The notes: generated from the letters alone by a model not told the origin. Counted from the first letter of the stretch, positions 7,047 to 15,232 are shown. The stretch is 24,936 nt of DNA from Candidatus Nomurabacteria bacterium (GCA_943349675.1 CALQZN010000005.1:1-24936); one strand, 5' to 3'. A program made the numbers and translations.

Positions 7047-8297
7047 ATGGATCTGGGGCTCTATGGCATATATGCATGCCTTTTTTTAGGCCTATATTTT
7101 GAGGTCTTTTTGTTTATATCTTTTTTTGAAAAGGTGCCTCCAGTAAAAAACTCGACGCATCCAAAACGCTACCCGGGCGTGTCGATAATCGTACCTTGTT
7201 TTAACGAGGAAAAAACATTAGCAGGCACTGTTGAGTCTTTGCTTGCGATGGAGTACCCCAAAGATAAACTCGAGATATTGATTGTAGACGATGGATCAAA
7301 AGACAACACACGCCACATTGGCGAAGGGCTAGCAAAGACACACCCACAAGTGCAATTTTTTAGCAAAGAAAATGGTGGCAAGTGGACGGCACTTAACTTT
7401 GGCATCCCACTGTCCCATGGCGAACTTGTTGGCTGTTTGGATGCAGACTCTTTTGTGGCACAAGATGCACTACTTGAGGTGGTAAAAAAGTTTGAAGACA
7501 GTCCCAAAGCCGACGCCATGGTCCCGGCCATGAAGGTGCTTGGCCCAAAAAACCTGCTGGAACTTATGCAGTCTGCCGAATATACGTTTGGTATTTTTGT
7601 TAAAAAGACATTCGACAACCTAGCCGCCATTTCGGTACTACCGGGACCATTCTCTATCTATCGTAGAGGAGTATTCGACAAAATTGGATTGTTTAAGCAC
7701 GCACACAACACAGAGGATATGGAGATGGCATTTCGCATGCACGCAAACCACCTACATATAGAAAACGCACACACGGCAGTGGTGTACACCAAAGTACCCA
7801 ACACGCTGCGCAAACTGCTCAAGCAACGCACGCGGTGGTCTCAGGGGTTTTTGCAAAATTCCAGCGACTACTCGCACCTATACTTCAATCCAAAGTTCGG
7901 CGACTTTGGCGTACTGGTGCTCCCCTTTGGCCTTGCGCTATTTTTAGGCGCACTCTACTCGACCGGGTACTTGTTGTATCGCGTACTGTCTACACTCATA
8001 ACAAAAGGCCTTGATGTTTGGGCAAGTGGCGTGTTTGTGTGGCCAACAATGAGTTTAGAGCACCTATCGTGGTTTTATCTGAACACCAGCATGCTGACGT
8101 TTTTGATTATCATTACCGTGGGCATGACCTTTATCGCCATCTTGATAGGCCGCAAAATCGCCGGGGCACACTTTGGCGTCGGCACGCTCCTTTCCTACTT
8201 TATGCTCTACGGTTTTATCGCCCCACTGTGGCTTGCGCGCGCAGCATGGGGTACACTGTGGTCCAAAGAGACCGTGTGGGACAGTTCGCACAAATAA
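7047..8297 (+). CDS. Processive family 2 glycosyltransferase
   Basis: This 416-aa membrane enzyme (from Met at 7047) resembles the PgaC/IcaA/BcsA-like GT2 group, which polymerise and export beta-linked polysaccharide from UDP-sugars. An N-terminal helix (about 5-27) is followed by a cytosolic GT-A domain beginning VSIIVPCFNEE. Motifs are in order: DDG (81-83), DAD (132-134), TED (222-224) and QRTRW (260-264), the Q-x-x-R-W signature of processive enzymes. Several transmembrane helices follow. A TTG at 7020 would add nine residues but lies inside the promoter. Substrate and product are not predictable. No c-di-GMP PilZ domain is visible. The next gene follows after 24 nt and is probably co-transcribed. 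Confidence 0.88.
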   Translation: MDLGLYGIYACLFLGLYFEVFLFISFFEKVPPVKNSTHPKRYPGVSIIVPCFNEEKTLAGTVESLLAMEYPKDKLEILIVDDGSKDNTRHIGEGLAKTHPQVQFFSKENGGKWTALNFGIPLSHGELVGCLDADSFVAQDALLEVVKKFEDSPKADAMVPAMKVLGPKNLLELMQSAEYTFGIFVKKTFDNLAAISVLPGPFSIYRRGVFDKIGLFKHAHNTEDMEMAFRMHANHLHIENAHTAVVYTKVPNTLRKLLKQRTRWSQGFLQNSSDYSHLYFNPKFGDFGVLVLPFGLALFLGALYSTGYLLYRVLSTLITKGLDVWASGVFVWPTMSLEHLSWFYLNTSMLTFLIIITVGMTFIAILIGRKIAGAHFGVGTLLSYFMLYGFIAPLWLARAAWGTLWSKETVWDSSHK

Positions 8298-8321
8298 GCA
8301 TTACATACTCAACATAACATC

Positions 8322-9002
8322 ATGGCGCTTCAAAAATATATCCTTGTTTTCATTATCACCGCTGCAATATTTGCAACTGCTTTTTATGTTGCCACACGTC
8401 TGGACTCTCGCAGGCTTGCTGACATCCGTGCAACCCAAGAGAGCGTCTCGATAGACATTCTTTCGTCAGAAACGCAGTTTGCACTCTTGGGGAACCTCGA
8501 CTGCAAAACAATTTCAGAAAATCCTATACTCTCGACCGAGCTTAACTCGCTTGCAAGCCGACTCTCAGTTGCAGAGGAAAACTTGGGTGCCACAAATGCT
8601 GAAGTGATTCGCCTTAAAAAGCAGTACTCACTGCTGCAGATAAAAGACTACATTTTGATGCAGCAAGTATCACAAAAATGTAACCTCAAACCCGTGTTTG
8701 TGCTGTACTTTTACTCCAACCAGGGCAACTGTAGCGAATGTGGCCCCGCAGGAGATGTATTGACCTACTTGCGCACACAGTACCCAGGATTGCGCGTGTA
8801 TTCGTTTGACTACAACCTAGACCTCTCTGCAGTGCGCACACTCATATCGCTCCGTGGGCTACAAGGGCAGCTCCCAGCCCTTGTTATCAACGACCGTCCA
8901 CCCGTCTATGGATTTAAGACATTCGAAGAAATCCAGACCCTTATACCAGAGCTCAAAACCCTAAGCACCACAACCGCAGCCACATCTACAAAACAGCGTT
9001 AA
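8322..9002 (+). CDS. Membrane-tethered thioredoxin-fold protein
   Basis: The 226-aa protein has an N-terminal transmembrane helix (about 6-24), a predicted coiled-coil stalk (about 70-117) and a C-terminal thioredoxin-like domain (about 122-212). The domain starts with a beta-strand (PVFVLYFYS) and carries a CSEC motif (Cys137, Cys140). A QLPAL segment (Pro185) matches the cis-proline loop that faces the active site in thioredoxin-fold proteins. Cys61 and Cys120 are additional. With the N-terminal anchor the domain would lie outside the membrane and could form or reduce disulfides in exported proteins; that role is inferred. It ends just before the convergent tRNA-Thr gene, and its C-terminus is a Thr/Ala-rich tail. 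Confidence 0.7.
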   Translation: MALQKYILVFIITAAIFATAFYVATRLDSRRLADIRATQESVSIDILSSETQFALLGNLDCKTISENPILSTELNSLASRLSVAEENLGATNAEVIRLKKQYSLLQIKDYILMQQVSQKCNLKPVFVLYFYSNQGNCSECGPAGDVLTYLRTQYPGLRVYSFDYNLDLSAVRTLISLRGLQGQLPALVINDRPPVYGFKTFEEIQTLIPELKTLSTTTAATSTKQR

Positions 9003-9011
9003 CTTCTACTT

Positions 9012-9087
9012 TGGAGCCGCCTCCCAGATTTGAACTGGGGACCTTCTCTTTACAAAAGAGTTGCTCTACCAACTGAGCTAAGGCGGC
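9012..9087 (-). tRNA. tRNA-Thr (UGU anticodon)
   Basis: Read on the minus strand the gene folds as a complete cloverleaf: acceptor stem GCCGCCT/AGGCGGC, D-arm GCTC...GAGC, anticodon loop TTTGTAA with anticodon TGT, T-stem CCCAG/CTGGG with loop TTCAAAT, discriminator T and an encoded CCA (9012-9014). The anticodon reads ACA and, by wobble, other Thr codons. The outermost anticodon-stem pair is A-A rather than Watson-Crick. It is convergent with the thioredoxin-fold gene. Confidence 0.93.
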
Positions 9088-9102
9088 TTACGGAACTACA
9101 CT

Positions 9103-9131
9103 ACTATACCCAGCTTGGCGGGTTTTTTCAA
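9103..9131 (-). promoter_or_regulatory. tRNA-Thr promoter
   Basis: Minus-strand TTGAAA (9126-9131) and TATAGT (9103-9108) are separated by exactly 17 nt, about 15 nt upstream of the mature tRNA 5' end. The TATAGT hexamer is the same as in the divergent pheS promoter region, which supports it as a genuine -10 sequence in this genome. Confidence 0.7.
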
Positions 9132-9132
9132 T

Positions 9133-9588
9133 TTATTCACGAACAGGCACTTTGGCCCGAGCAGCATGACCTTCCTTTAAGAGCTTGCGCTTATGTTCTG
9201 CAACTTCACGCAAGAACACCGATGCCTCGCCCACACCATGGCGCACTGAGGTTGTTTTGCGCAGCACATGTAGTACGCGCTCAAGCGTCCACTCTGCCCA
9301 CAGCACGCCCCACGCACTTGCGCGGTGCACAAACGCAACACTAGCGCGAAAGGCTCTACGCAAAAACACGCGGGTAAGTGTGGGGAGGATGCGCTCGATC
9401 CACAATAGTGCGGTATGGAAAAAGTTCCCCACCGGTGCGCGCACACGCCCACCAAGCACGGCCCCCGTGCGCAACTCCCATTGTTTAACGGACAACAAGA
9501 GCATCAAACCCACGATAGAAACAATGAGTGTTGTAGTGAAAAAGAGTACCATACAAATAAGTATTACGTATACAGGAAGACGGCGCAA
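9133..9588 (-). CDS. Small membrane protein of unknown function
   Basis: The 151-aa product has one long N-terminal hydrophobic segment (about residues 5-33) and an Arg/Lys-rich, mostly helical C-terminal part. I do not recognise a family. The start is uncertain: the frame opens with TTG at 9588, inside a palindrome GGCGC-AA-GCGCC (9582-9593), while the first ATG (Met13) would cut into the membrane helix. The TTG lies 15 nt past the tsf stop, suggesting a third gene in the rpsB-tsf transcript. The extended basic tail after a single helix could sit against the membrane or contact nucleic acid, but this is only a guess. Confidence 0.55.
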   Translation of the reverse strand: MRRLPVYVILICMVLFFTTTLIVSIVGLMLLLSVKQWELRTGAVLGGRVRAPVGNFFHTALLWIERILPTLTRVFLRRAFRASVAFVHRASAWGVLWAEWTLERVLHVLRKTTSVRHGVGEASVFLREVAEHKRKLLKEGHAARAKVPVRE

Positions 9589-9603
9589 GCGCCACGCAAG
9601 AGA

Positions 9604-10188
9604 CTACTTAACCGAGAAACAACTGAAGTTACTTACTTCAATACGTTCACCAAATTTTTGTGTTGCGGCGGAGAGTAAGTCATTGATGGTTTTACTGTCA
9701 TCTTTAATATAGAGCTGTTCGAGCAATACTATTTCTTTAAGTCGTGACTGGACCTTCCCTGCCAAAATTTGCTCTTGCAAATTCTCGGGCTTACCCACCA
9801 CCTCTGGTGCAAATATCTCTTTAAGTCCTGCCAACTCAGACTCGCCCAAGTCTTCGCGACGGATGTATTGTGGCCTCGTGGCAGCAGCGTGCATTGCAAT
9901 GTCGTAGGCAAGTTGTTTAAACTCTTCGTGTTTTGAAACAAAGTCAGTCTCGCAGGCCAAAAGCACCATAGCGCCTACTTGGGCTGTTGTGTGTACATAT
10001 GCAGCCACGGCGCCGGCCGCAAGTGAGCGGTCACCTTTTTTAAGTGCAATTTCTGCACTGCGGCGAGAGAGCACCACAAGGGCCTTGTCCATGTCGCCAC
10101 CCGCTTCTTCAAGTGCTTTTTTGCACTCCATAACCGAGACACCTGTTTTATCGCGAAGCGCTTTTACTGCATCTGCACCTATTGCCAT
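9604..10188 (-). CDS. tsf: Translation elongation factor Ts
   Basis: EF-Ts is the nucleotide exchange factor that releases GDP from EF-Tu. At 194 aa it belongs to the short form. The N-terminal UBA-like domain (about 1-45) contains VKALRDKTGVSVMECKKAL. The core has the conserved TDFV motif (about residue 86), in CETDFVSKHEEF, which contacts EF-Tu. LLEQLYIKDDSKTI near the C-terminus matches the family's closing motif. It follows rpsB after 33 nt, the usual bacterial order, and no separate promoter is evident in the gap. No Shine-Dalgarno is seen. Confidence 0.93.
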   Translation of the reverse strand: MAIGADAVKALRDKTGVSVMECKKALEEAGGDMDKALVVLSRRSAEIALKKGDRSLAAGAVAAYVHTTAQVGAMVLLACETDFVSKHEEFKQLAYDIAMHAAATRPQYIRREDLGESELAGLKEIFAPEVVGKPENLQEQILAGKVQSRLKEIVLLEQLYIKDDSKTINDLLSAATQKFGERIEVSNFSCFSVK

Positions 10189-10221
10189 ACTTAAAAAGTT
10201 GAATGAATAAAAAGCACACTG

Positions 10222-10950
10222 TTACGCTACTGCAGGCTCTACTGCTTCGGGAGCAGGTGCAACAACTCCTACGTTGCTCTCATAGGTCTTTGCTACTTCC
10301 CCCAGCACCCAGGCGATACTTTGCAGTGATGCGTCGTTTGCAGGAATGGGATACGTCACCAATGTTTTGTTGCAGTCGGAGTTAAGGAGTGCGATGACTG
10401 GGATACCAAGTTGACGTGCCTCTTCTACCGAGCCGTGTTCGAGCTTTGGGTCTACAACAAACAACGCATCGGGAAGTTTTTGCATATTGCGAAGCCCACC
10501 AAACATGTGGTCAAGGTCTACAATCTCGCGGTCTATAAGCAAACGTTCGTGTTTTGTAAATTTAGCCAACTCTCCTTTTTCGCGCAGGTCGGTAAGTTCC
10601 AAAAGACGGTTGACACGCTTTTTAATTTCAGAAAAGTTTGTGAGCGTACCTCCTATCCAACGAGATGCGACAAACGGCTGGTCAAGGCGGGCAGCTGCGC
10701 GTGCAAGCGCTTCGCGAGCCTCGGCTTTGCCGCCGACAAACAAAATAGTTTTGCGCGCCGTCGCCAAAGACTTTATAAACTGCAGCGCCTCGTCCAGGCA
10801 CGCAGCAGTGCGCTCAAGGTCAAAAATTTCAGTATTACCTTTAACGCCGTATAGGTACGGCGCAACAGACGGGTGCCGGCGCGATGGTGCATAGCCAAAG
10901 TGGGCGCCTACGGCAAAAAGTTTATCGATTATGGTCTCGTTTTCCTGCAT
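10222..10950 (-). CDS. rpsB: Small ribosomal subunit protein uS2
   Basis: uS2 is a late-assembling protein of the 30S subunit, between head and body. From Met at 10950 it is 242 aa, starting MQENETIIDKLFAVGAHFGY, where AGAHFGY-type sequence is the usual uS2 beginning. Other signatures are FVGGKAEAREA, the segment SRWIGGTLTNFSEIKKRV, and VVDPKLEHGSVEEARQLGIP. An upstream extension of the frame to 11010 lacks similarity and runs through a good promoter, so I reject it. The C-terminus is a short Ala/Pro/Val-rich tail. The gene lies 67 nt downstream of prfA and precedes tsf. Confidence 0.93.
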   Translation of the reverse strand: MQENETIIDKLFAVGAHFGYAPSRRHPSVAPYLYGVKGNTEIFDLERTAACLDEALQFIKSLATARKTILFVGGKAEAREALARAAARLDQPFVASRWIGGTLTNFSEIKKRVNRLLELTDLREKGELAKFTKHERLLIDREIVDLDHMFGGLRNMQKLPDALFVVDPKLEHGSVEEARQLGIPVIALLNSDCNKTLVTYPIPANDASLQSIAWVLGEVAKTYESNVGVVAPAPEAVEPAVA

Positions 10951-10964
10951 AGACAGACCAAGGC

Positions 10965-10993
10965 ACAGTACCATAGGCAGCTCCCCCGTGCAA
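10965..10993 (-). promoter_or_regulatory. rpsB-tsf promoter
   Basis: Minus-strand TTGCAC (10988-10993), a 17-nt spacer and TACTGT (10965-10970) lie between prfA and rpsB. The -10 ends 14 nt before the ATG at 10950, giving a leader of about 7 nt and no room for a standard ribosome-binding site. Confidence 0.5.
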
Positions 10994-11017
10994 CTGTTGG
11001 CTCCGCTCAAAAGTCCT

Positions 11018-11989
11018 TTACACCTCCGGGGCGTCCGTATGCACCCCCGCAGCCATCAGAGCGTCCAAAATGGGGTTGATATTACCCTCAAAGATGCTGG
11101 GCAGGTTATGCCAGCTTTCTTTAATGCGATGGTCGGTGACCCGGTCTTGGAGCACATTGTAGGTACGGATTTTCTCTGACCTATCGCCCGTGCCTATCTG
11201 CTCTTTGCGGTCGGAAGAGAGTTTGGCGCGAGCCTTTTCCTCTTCATATGCCTCGAGTTTTGCCAAGAGCACCGCCATGGCTTGTTCGCGGTTGCCAAGC
11301 TGGTTGCGCTCTGACTGCGAGCGCGCTTCGAGCCCCGTAGGGATGTGCACCAAGCGCACCGCAGTCTCCACCTTGTTGACGTTTTGCCCACCGGCGCCTC
11401 CCGAGCGAGAAAACTCCATCTCGACATCTGCCATGTTGATTTGAACCGTGTGTTTTTTACGAATGGGGAGTATTGCTACCGACGCAGTAGATGTGTGTAT
11501 ACGACCAGACTTTTCTGTCGCAGGAATGCGCTGTACACGGTGTACGCCTGTCTCAAATCGCAGACGCTCATATACTCCAAGCCCTCGCATTTCGAGCAAA
11601 ATTTCTTTATAGCCGCCGAGGTCTGTTTTAGACTCCGACAACACCCGCACCTGCCAACCCTTTTGTGTTGCGTAGGCTCGATACATAACCGAGAGCTCTT
11701 CGGCAAAAAGTGCCGCTTCTTCCCCACCCACGCCTGCGCGGATTTCGAGCACAGCTTCGTTGGGAAATGCGTCTTCCACCTTTTCGCGCTCAAGAATTTT
11801 ATCTATTTCTGCTTGGAGCGCAGACTTTTGTTCTTGGATGCGCTCCAAGTCTTCCTTTGCAAGCTCGCCCAAGTCTCCTGCAGCTAACTCTGCAACCTCT
11901 GCCTCCTCTGCAGAGAGACGTTCAAGCTCCGCGGCAAAGTACGCGGTCTTTGGATTTTCTTTATAGCGGGAGAGGTCCGCGTTATCCAT
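11018..11989 (-). CDS. prfA: Peptide chain release factor 1
   Basis: RF1 recognises UAA and UAG stop codons and triggers hydrolysis of peptidyl-tRNA. The 323-aa protein has an N-terminal helical domain (about 1-80), then the conserved EIRAGVGGEEAALFA segment. The codon-recognition PAT tripeptide (156-158) in RVQRIPATE is the RF1-type P-x-T; RF2 has SPF. The catalytic GGQ (200-202) lies in GGAGGQNVNKVET. It is somewhat shorter than the usual 355-360 aa, mainly at the N-terminus. Its ATG abuts the rpmE stop (11990), so the two are co-transcribed. This matters because nearly every stop in the window is an RF1 codon. Confidence 0.95.
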   Translation of the reverse strand: MDNADLSRYKENPKTAYFAAELERLSAEEAEVAELAAGDLGELAKEDLERIQEQKSALQAEIDKILEREKVEDAFPNEAVLEIRAGVGGEEAALFAEELSVMYRAYATQKGWQVRVLSESKTDLGGYKEILLEMRGLGVYERLRFETGVHRVQRIPATEKSGRIHTSTASVAILPIRKKHTVQINMADVEMEFSRSGGAGGQNVNKVETAVRLVHIPTGLEARSQSERNQLGNREQAMAVLLAKLEAYEEEKARAKLSSDRKEQIGTGDRSEKIRTYNVLQDRVTDHRIKESWHNLPSIFEGNINPILDALMAAGVHTDAPEV

Positions 11990-12211
11990 CTATTTTGATT
12001 TCTTCGAAGTAGCCTTTGCGGTGCGAGCTTTAAACTTCTCTACACGTCCAGCTGCATCGAGGAGTTTCTCGTTGCCAGTGTAAAATGGGTGACAGTTACT
12101 ACAAATTTCGACGGCAAGCGCCTCTTTGGTAGAGCCAACAGTAAAGACCCTGCCACATACGCAGGTTACTTTTGCTTCGGGGAAATATGTTGGCTGCGCA
12201 GCACCTTTCAT
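11990..12211 (-). CDS. rpmE: Large ribosomal subunit protein bL31 (zinc form)
   Basis: bL31 is a small protein bridging the 50S central protuberance and the 30S head. The 73-aa protein carries the zinc-binding cysteines of the C+ form: CVC (residues 17-19) and CSNC (37-40), followed by the characteristic HPFYTG. The C-terminus is Lys/Ala-rich. A consensus promoter ends 6 nt upstream of the ATG, so translation is expected from a leaderless mRNA. The gene heads the rpmE-prfA unit. Confidence 0.95.
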   Translation of the reverse strand: MKGAAQPTYFPEAKVTCVCGRVFTVGSTKEALAVEICSNCHPFYTGNEKLLDAAGRVEKFKARTAKATSKKSK

Positions 12212-12217
12212 ACCCCT

Positions 12218-12246
12218 ATTATAGCACCGAAATTTTTACGCTGCAA
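12218..12246 (-). promoter_or_regulatory. Leaderless rpmE-prfA promoter
   Basis: Minus-strand TTGCAG (12241-12246), a 17-nt spacer and a perfect TATAAT (12218-12223) are followed by only 6 nt before the ATG at 12211. This is the strongest single example of a leaderless promoter in the window, because both boxes are good and the spacing is ideal. Confidence 0.75.
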
Positions 12247-12251
12247 GGGCT

Positions 12252-13631
12252 TTAGATGTCAGACAAAAAGTCTATATCCTGTTGGAATTTGTTTGCTTTT
12301 GCCACCACAGAGTTGCCGTATGAGGCAATAACTCCGCCCGCTGCGTCACAACTACTACCCGAAAAATACTTGCAGGCAGCATTGCGCTCGGAGGTGTAGG
12401 TTTGCGCACCTGCACCGAGGTCTGCAATGTAAATAGCGTTTGCCATAATGGCGTCGCGAGCAATCCAAGGGTTTGCTTGTGCAATTCCCAAAGCCGCCGC
12501 GATGCGAGGTGCAAACATCTTCCAGGTTGAGGGGATAAACTGGGCTGGCCCCATGGCGCCACCGTACCCAAACGACTGCGGACACGAAACTGGCGTTGTC
12601 GTCCAATCAAGGCCTAAACTTTTTGTTATCTCCATAAAGGGCTGGAGGTCGCGCGTTGGCTTCATCACACCTGAAAAAGGCGTACCAGTATTCTTTCCTT
12701 TTCCGTCACCGGGGTTCGGGCTGTTGGTAATAAGACAATTACCAACATTTTTGCCTAAGTCTGACTCTTGAGACAAGAACGCCAAAATGAGCGCCGGGCG
12801 TACACCTGTTTTTGCACCTGATTTTTGTGCGTATGCAACAGCGTCACCAAACTGTATCCCCGCCGCATCACGCAATGGGAAAAGCCGGGCACGTATGGCT
12901 GACGCTTTGGCTTGCCTGTCGGCTAATACTTGGCTGTAGGTTTTTTCCTGGTCCGCAGTAATGGCAAGTAACTCCTTTTTTTCCGTCTGATTTACTGCTA
13001 TTTTACTCTTCTTAACTTCAACGTCTTTTTTAACGTTCAACTCTTGGTCCTGTTTCGCTGCCAAAGCATCGCGCTCTTTTTGGGTTACTGTGCGAGTAGA
13101 GCGAAGCTCAGTAAATTTGTCTTGTAAATTCTTATCAATGGAGTCTATTGCCGCTAAATCTGCAAAAAAATCAGACAAGGATTGTGAAGAAAGTGCCAAA
13201 AACACTAGCGAGCGAGTTTCTATCTCGTTTTTTTGCCGCAGCAACTTGGCCAGTGACTCGTGCCCACGAACTAAGCTGTCTTCCAGCGTCGTAATGCGCG
13301 CCGTTTTTACTCGTATCTCTTTTGCGAGCGACCCTATAGTGACATTTCTTTGCTTGATCTCCGCCTCGGCCTTTTTAATCTGTGCATCGAGCGACGTTAC
13401 ATCTCCCTGTAAAGTACCTTTTTTTGCACGAGTCTCGTTGAGGACGCCTTGCCACTCGTCTATTTCTTTCTGTAGGCGGTCAAGCTCAGCTTGGAGCTTG
13501 GACTTTTCCTCCTCGGTCAAGACTTGCGCTACCGCAGGGGTAGAAGATGCAGGCAAAAAACTATATACAGTAATGCCAAAAAGCCCTACTGCAAGCCCCA
13601 CGAAAGCCACTGACCGAAGCACACGTACCAT
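12252..13631 (-). CDS. Exported coiled-coil protein fused to a lytic transglycosylase domain
   Basis: The 459-aa protein starts with a signal peptide or anchor (about 8-36, ending in an Ala-rich VAQ-like site) followed by a long coiled-coil region (about 38-245) resembling EnvC/CwlO/PcsB-type regulators. The C-terminal domain (about 255-455) resembles SLT/MltB-like lytic transglycosylases, which cut the MurNAc-GlcNAc bond of peptidoglycan. Glu289 in FLSQESDLG is the likely catalytic acid, and GGAMGPAQFIPSTW (358-371) matches the family's conserved active-site region. Cysteines at about 299, 350, 420 and 428 might form disulfides. In other bacteria such coiled coils bind FtsEX and control a hydrolase; here regulator and hydrolase would be one chain. 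It has its own promoter. Confidence 0.8.
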   Translation of the reverse strand: MVRVLRSVAFVGLAVGLFGITVYSFLPASSTPAVAQVLTEEEKSKLQAELDRLQKEIDEWQGVLNETRAKKGTLQGDVTSLDAQIKKAEAEIKQRNVTIGSLAKEIRVKTARITTLEDSLVRGHESLAKLLRQKNEIETRSLVFLALSSQSLSDFFADLAAIDSIDKNLQDKFTELRSTRTVTQKERDALAAKQDQELNVKKDVEVKKSKIAVNQTEKKELLAITADQEKTYSQVLADRQAKASAIRARLFPLRDAAGIQFGDAVAYAQKSGAKTGVRPALILAFLSQESDLGKNVGNCLITNSPNPGDGKGKNTGTPFSGVMKPTRDLQPFMEITKSLGLDWTTTPVSCPQSFGYGGAMGPAQFIPSTWKMFAPRIAAALGIAQANPWIARDAIMANAIYIADLGAGAQTYTSERNAACKYFSGSSCDAAGGVIASYGNSVVAKANKFQQDIDFLSDI

Positions 13632-13641
13632 AATACTATCC

Positions 13642-13650
13642 AGTATACCA
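13642..13650 (-). promoter_or_regulatory. Extended -10 promoter of the transglycosylase gene
   Basis: On the minus strand TGG precedes TATACT (13642-13647), an extended -10 arrangement that can work without a good -35, and none is visible. The -10 ends 10 nt before the ATG at 13631, predicting a leader of about 3 nt. Confidence 0.5.
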
Positions 13651-13652
13651 GA

Positions 13653-13681
13653 ACTCCGCAGCCTTGCTTTGGCTGCGGAGT
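13653..13681. terminator. GC-rich hairpin after rplY
   Basis: ACTCCGCAGCC (13653-13663) and GGCTGCGGAGT (13671-13681) form a perfect 11-bp stem with a 7-nt loop, 30 nt past the rplY stop. It is the likely rplY terminator. The U-rich flank, TATTTTT, is on the plus-strand side, where no gene needs it, so for rplY it would be an imperfect terminator. The next promoter begins immediately after it. Confidence 0.6.
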
Positions 13682-13711
13682 ATTTTTGGAAAATGCGTAA
13701 GGAGATAAAAA

Positions 13712-14353
13712 TTACTCAGCCTCAGCAGGAGTCTCTTCTTCCTCTTTCTTGCCACGCTCTACTGAAGTTCCAATTTGAGATATATCCATCGACGCTTGCT
13801 CTTCTGTCTCCTCTTGCATAGCCGACGCCATCGCAACTACTTCGTCTACACCAGCGCTCACCTTAGCACTGGCTGGCAATTTGAGGTCACCCACTGTGAT
13901 TTTATCGTCAACATTAGTCAATGTAGAAATATCCACAATGATTGACTGCGGCAGGTCTTTTGGCTCGCACTCAATTTCTAGTTCATGCATAACTTTTACC
14001 AATATTGCCCCATGGTCTTTGACCGCAGGAGACACACCTTCAAACTCAAACGGAATGGCCACACTAACGGTCTGGCCTTTTTGGATAATATAAAAATCGG
14101 CGTGTAGGGGTACGCCAGAAACAGGGTGTACGGTGACTTCATGAATAAGGGCTTCTTTTGGAGTGTCCAAGCCATTGAGTGTAATCACTGTCGACTCACC
14201 CGCTTCGCGGAATATTTTTTCGAAGGTTTTGCGGTCTATAGCCACCGGCGTAGACTCCTGAGCACGGCCGTATATAACCGCTGGCAAAACGCCCTTGCGG
14301 CGGAGTACTGCAGCTTTTGCCTTTGTATCGCGCTTTTCTACCGTCAATTCCAT
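13712..14353 (-). CDS. rplY: Large ribosomal subunit protein bL25, Ctc form
   Basis: bL25 binds 5S rRNA in the 50S subunit. The 213-aa length indicates the two-domain Ctc form: an N-terminal 5S-rRNA-binding domain (about 1-90, with LRRKGVLPAVIYG and HEVTVHPVSGVPLHADFY) and a TL5-like C-terminal beta domain (about 95-180, with GVSPAVKDHGAIL and DLPQSIIVDIS). The tail after 180 is strongly acidic. The start at 14353 is supported by a TTGCAA-17-TATATT promoter ending 9 nt upstream. It is encoded alone, between the aldolase and transglycosylase genes. Confidence 0.93.
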   Translation of the reverse strand: MELTVEKRDTKAKAAVLRRKGVLPAVIYGRAQESTPVAIDRKTFEKIFREAGESTVITLNGLDTPKEALIHEVTVHPVSGVPLHADFYIIQKGQTVSVAIPFEFEGVSPAVKDHGAILVKVMHELEIECEPKDLPQSIIVDISTLTNVDDKITVGDLKLPASAKVSAGVDEVVAMASAMQEETEEQASMDISQIGTSVERGKKEEEETPAEAE

Positions 14354-14362
14354 AGCCCTAGA

Positions 14363-14391
14363 AATATACAGTAGATACTATTGATTTGCAA
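14363..14391 (-). promoter_or_regulatory. Leaderless rplY promoter
   Basis: Minus-strand TTGCAA (14386-14391), a 17-nt spacer and TATATT (14363-14368) precede the ATG at 14353 by 9 nt. The -35 box lies inside the last codons of the upstream aldolase gene, showing how tightly the genome is packed. Confidence 0.6.
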
Positions 14392-15232
14392 ACAAAGCCA
14401 TTTTTTGGGCAATGTATGCCTGCATAGCCTCTACCGCTGGGGTCAAGAATTTATACGGCGTGGTTTCTTTGCCACCTAGAGTTGTCTTTAGTGTGTCCCT
14501 GTACAGCACCCGCAAATCAGTATTGATGTGGACAATAACAATCCCCGCTTTAACTGCTGCAGCAAATTCTTCGTCGGGTGAGCCCGACCCTCCATGCAGC
14601 ACGAGTGGGACAGAAACCGCTTCTTTAAGCGTTTTGATTCGCTCGATAGACAGCTTTGGTTGACCAGAGGTCACAATGCCATGAATGTTCCCCACAGCAG
14701 GTGCCACAAGGTCTACACCAGTCTGCTCTACTAGCGCCCTAAGTTCGTCAGGCTTTGTCATCATTTCTTCTGTTATAGCCGCCCCTTCTGGCAGCGCCTC
14801 CATAACGTTTGACGAGCTGCCAATGTAACCAAGCTCACCCTCCATAAGTACATCACGGCCACTTGCGCGGGCATATTTAACGCAAGTAGTAAGCAAGTGC
14901 AAATTTTCCTCAAACGGAAGCTTTGCACCGTCTATAACTACCGAGTCAACGCCGTCTGCAATAGCATGTTGCACTTTCTCTACTGAATAGGTATGGTCGG
15001 CGTTGAGATATGCTTGTACACCCTGCGCCTGGTAGTGGTCGATTAGCATCCGCACTTCGGCCAGAGGGAAGAACTCGCGCTCACCTTCCGAGAGCCCAAC
15101 AATAACTGGCAGGTTCGTCTCCTTCGCCGCCCCCACCACCGCATGGAGCTGGTTGGAGTCAGAAATATTAAAATGCCCGAGGCCTTTACCGGCCTGTGCA
15201 TACTCGGCTATGAGTTCGCGCAGCGTTAGCAT
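14378..15232 (-). CDS. fba: Class II fructose-bisphosphate aldolase
   Basis: This zinc-dependent enzyme interconverts fructose-1,6-bisphosphate and DHAP plus glyceraldehyde-3-phosphate. The 284-aa protein shows the class II landmarks in order: GHFNISD near the N-terminus, LNADHTYSVEKV with the catalytic Asp and zinc His, GVDSVVIDGA, GELGYIG, GNIHG with a second zinc His, LVLHGGSGS and HINTDLR for phosphate binding. The N-x-DH sequence where many relatives have H-x-DH is a mild deviation. The KbaY/GatY tagatose-bisphosphate aldolase group is an alternative of similar length. The start is defined by a -10 only 6 nt upstream. It is divergent from a PfkB-family kinase, and both adjoin the pentose-phosphate cluster. 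Confidence 0.9.
   Translation of the reverse strand: MLTLRELIAEYAQAGKGLGHFNISDSNQLHAVVGAAKETNLPVIVGLSEGEREFFPLAEVRMLIDHYQAQGVQAYLNADHTYSVEKVQHAIADGVDSVVIDGAKLPFEENLHLLTTCVKYARASGRDVLMEGELGYIGSSSNVMEALPEGAAITEEMMTKPDELRALVEQTGVDLVAPAVGNIHGIVTSGQPKLSIERIKTLKEAVSVPLVLHGGSGSPDEEFAAAVKAGIVIVHINTDLRVLYRDTLKTTLGGKETTPYKFLTPAVEAMQAYIAQKMALFANQ

Noticed and set aside
13090..13821. Plus-strand open frame of 243 codons
   Set aside because: It runs antisense across both the coiled-coil gene and the end of rplY, is Ser-rich, and crosses a promoter and a hairpin.
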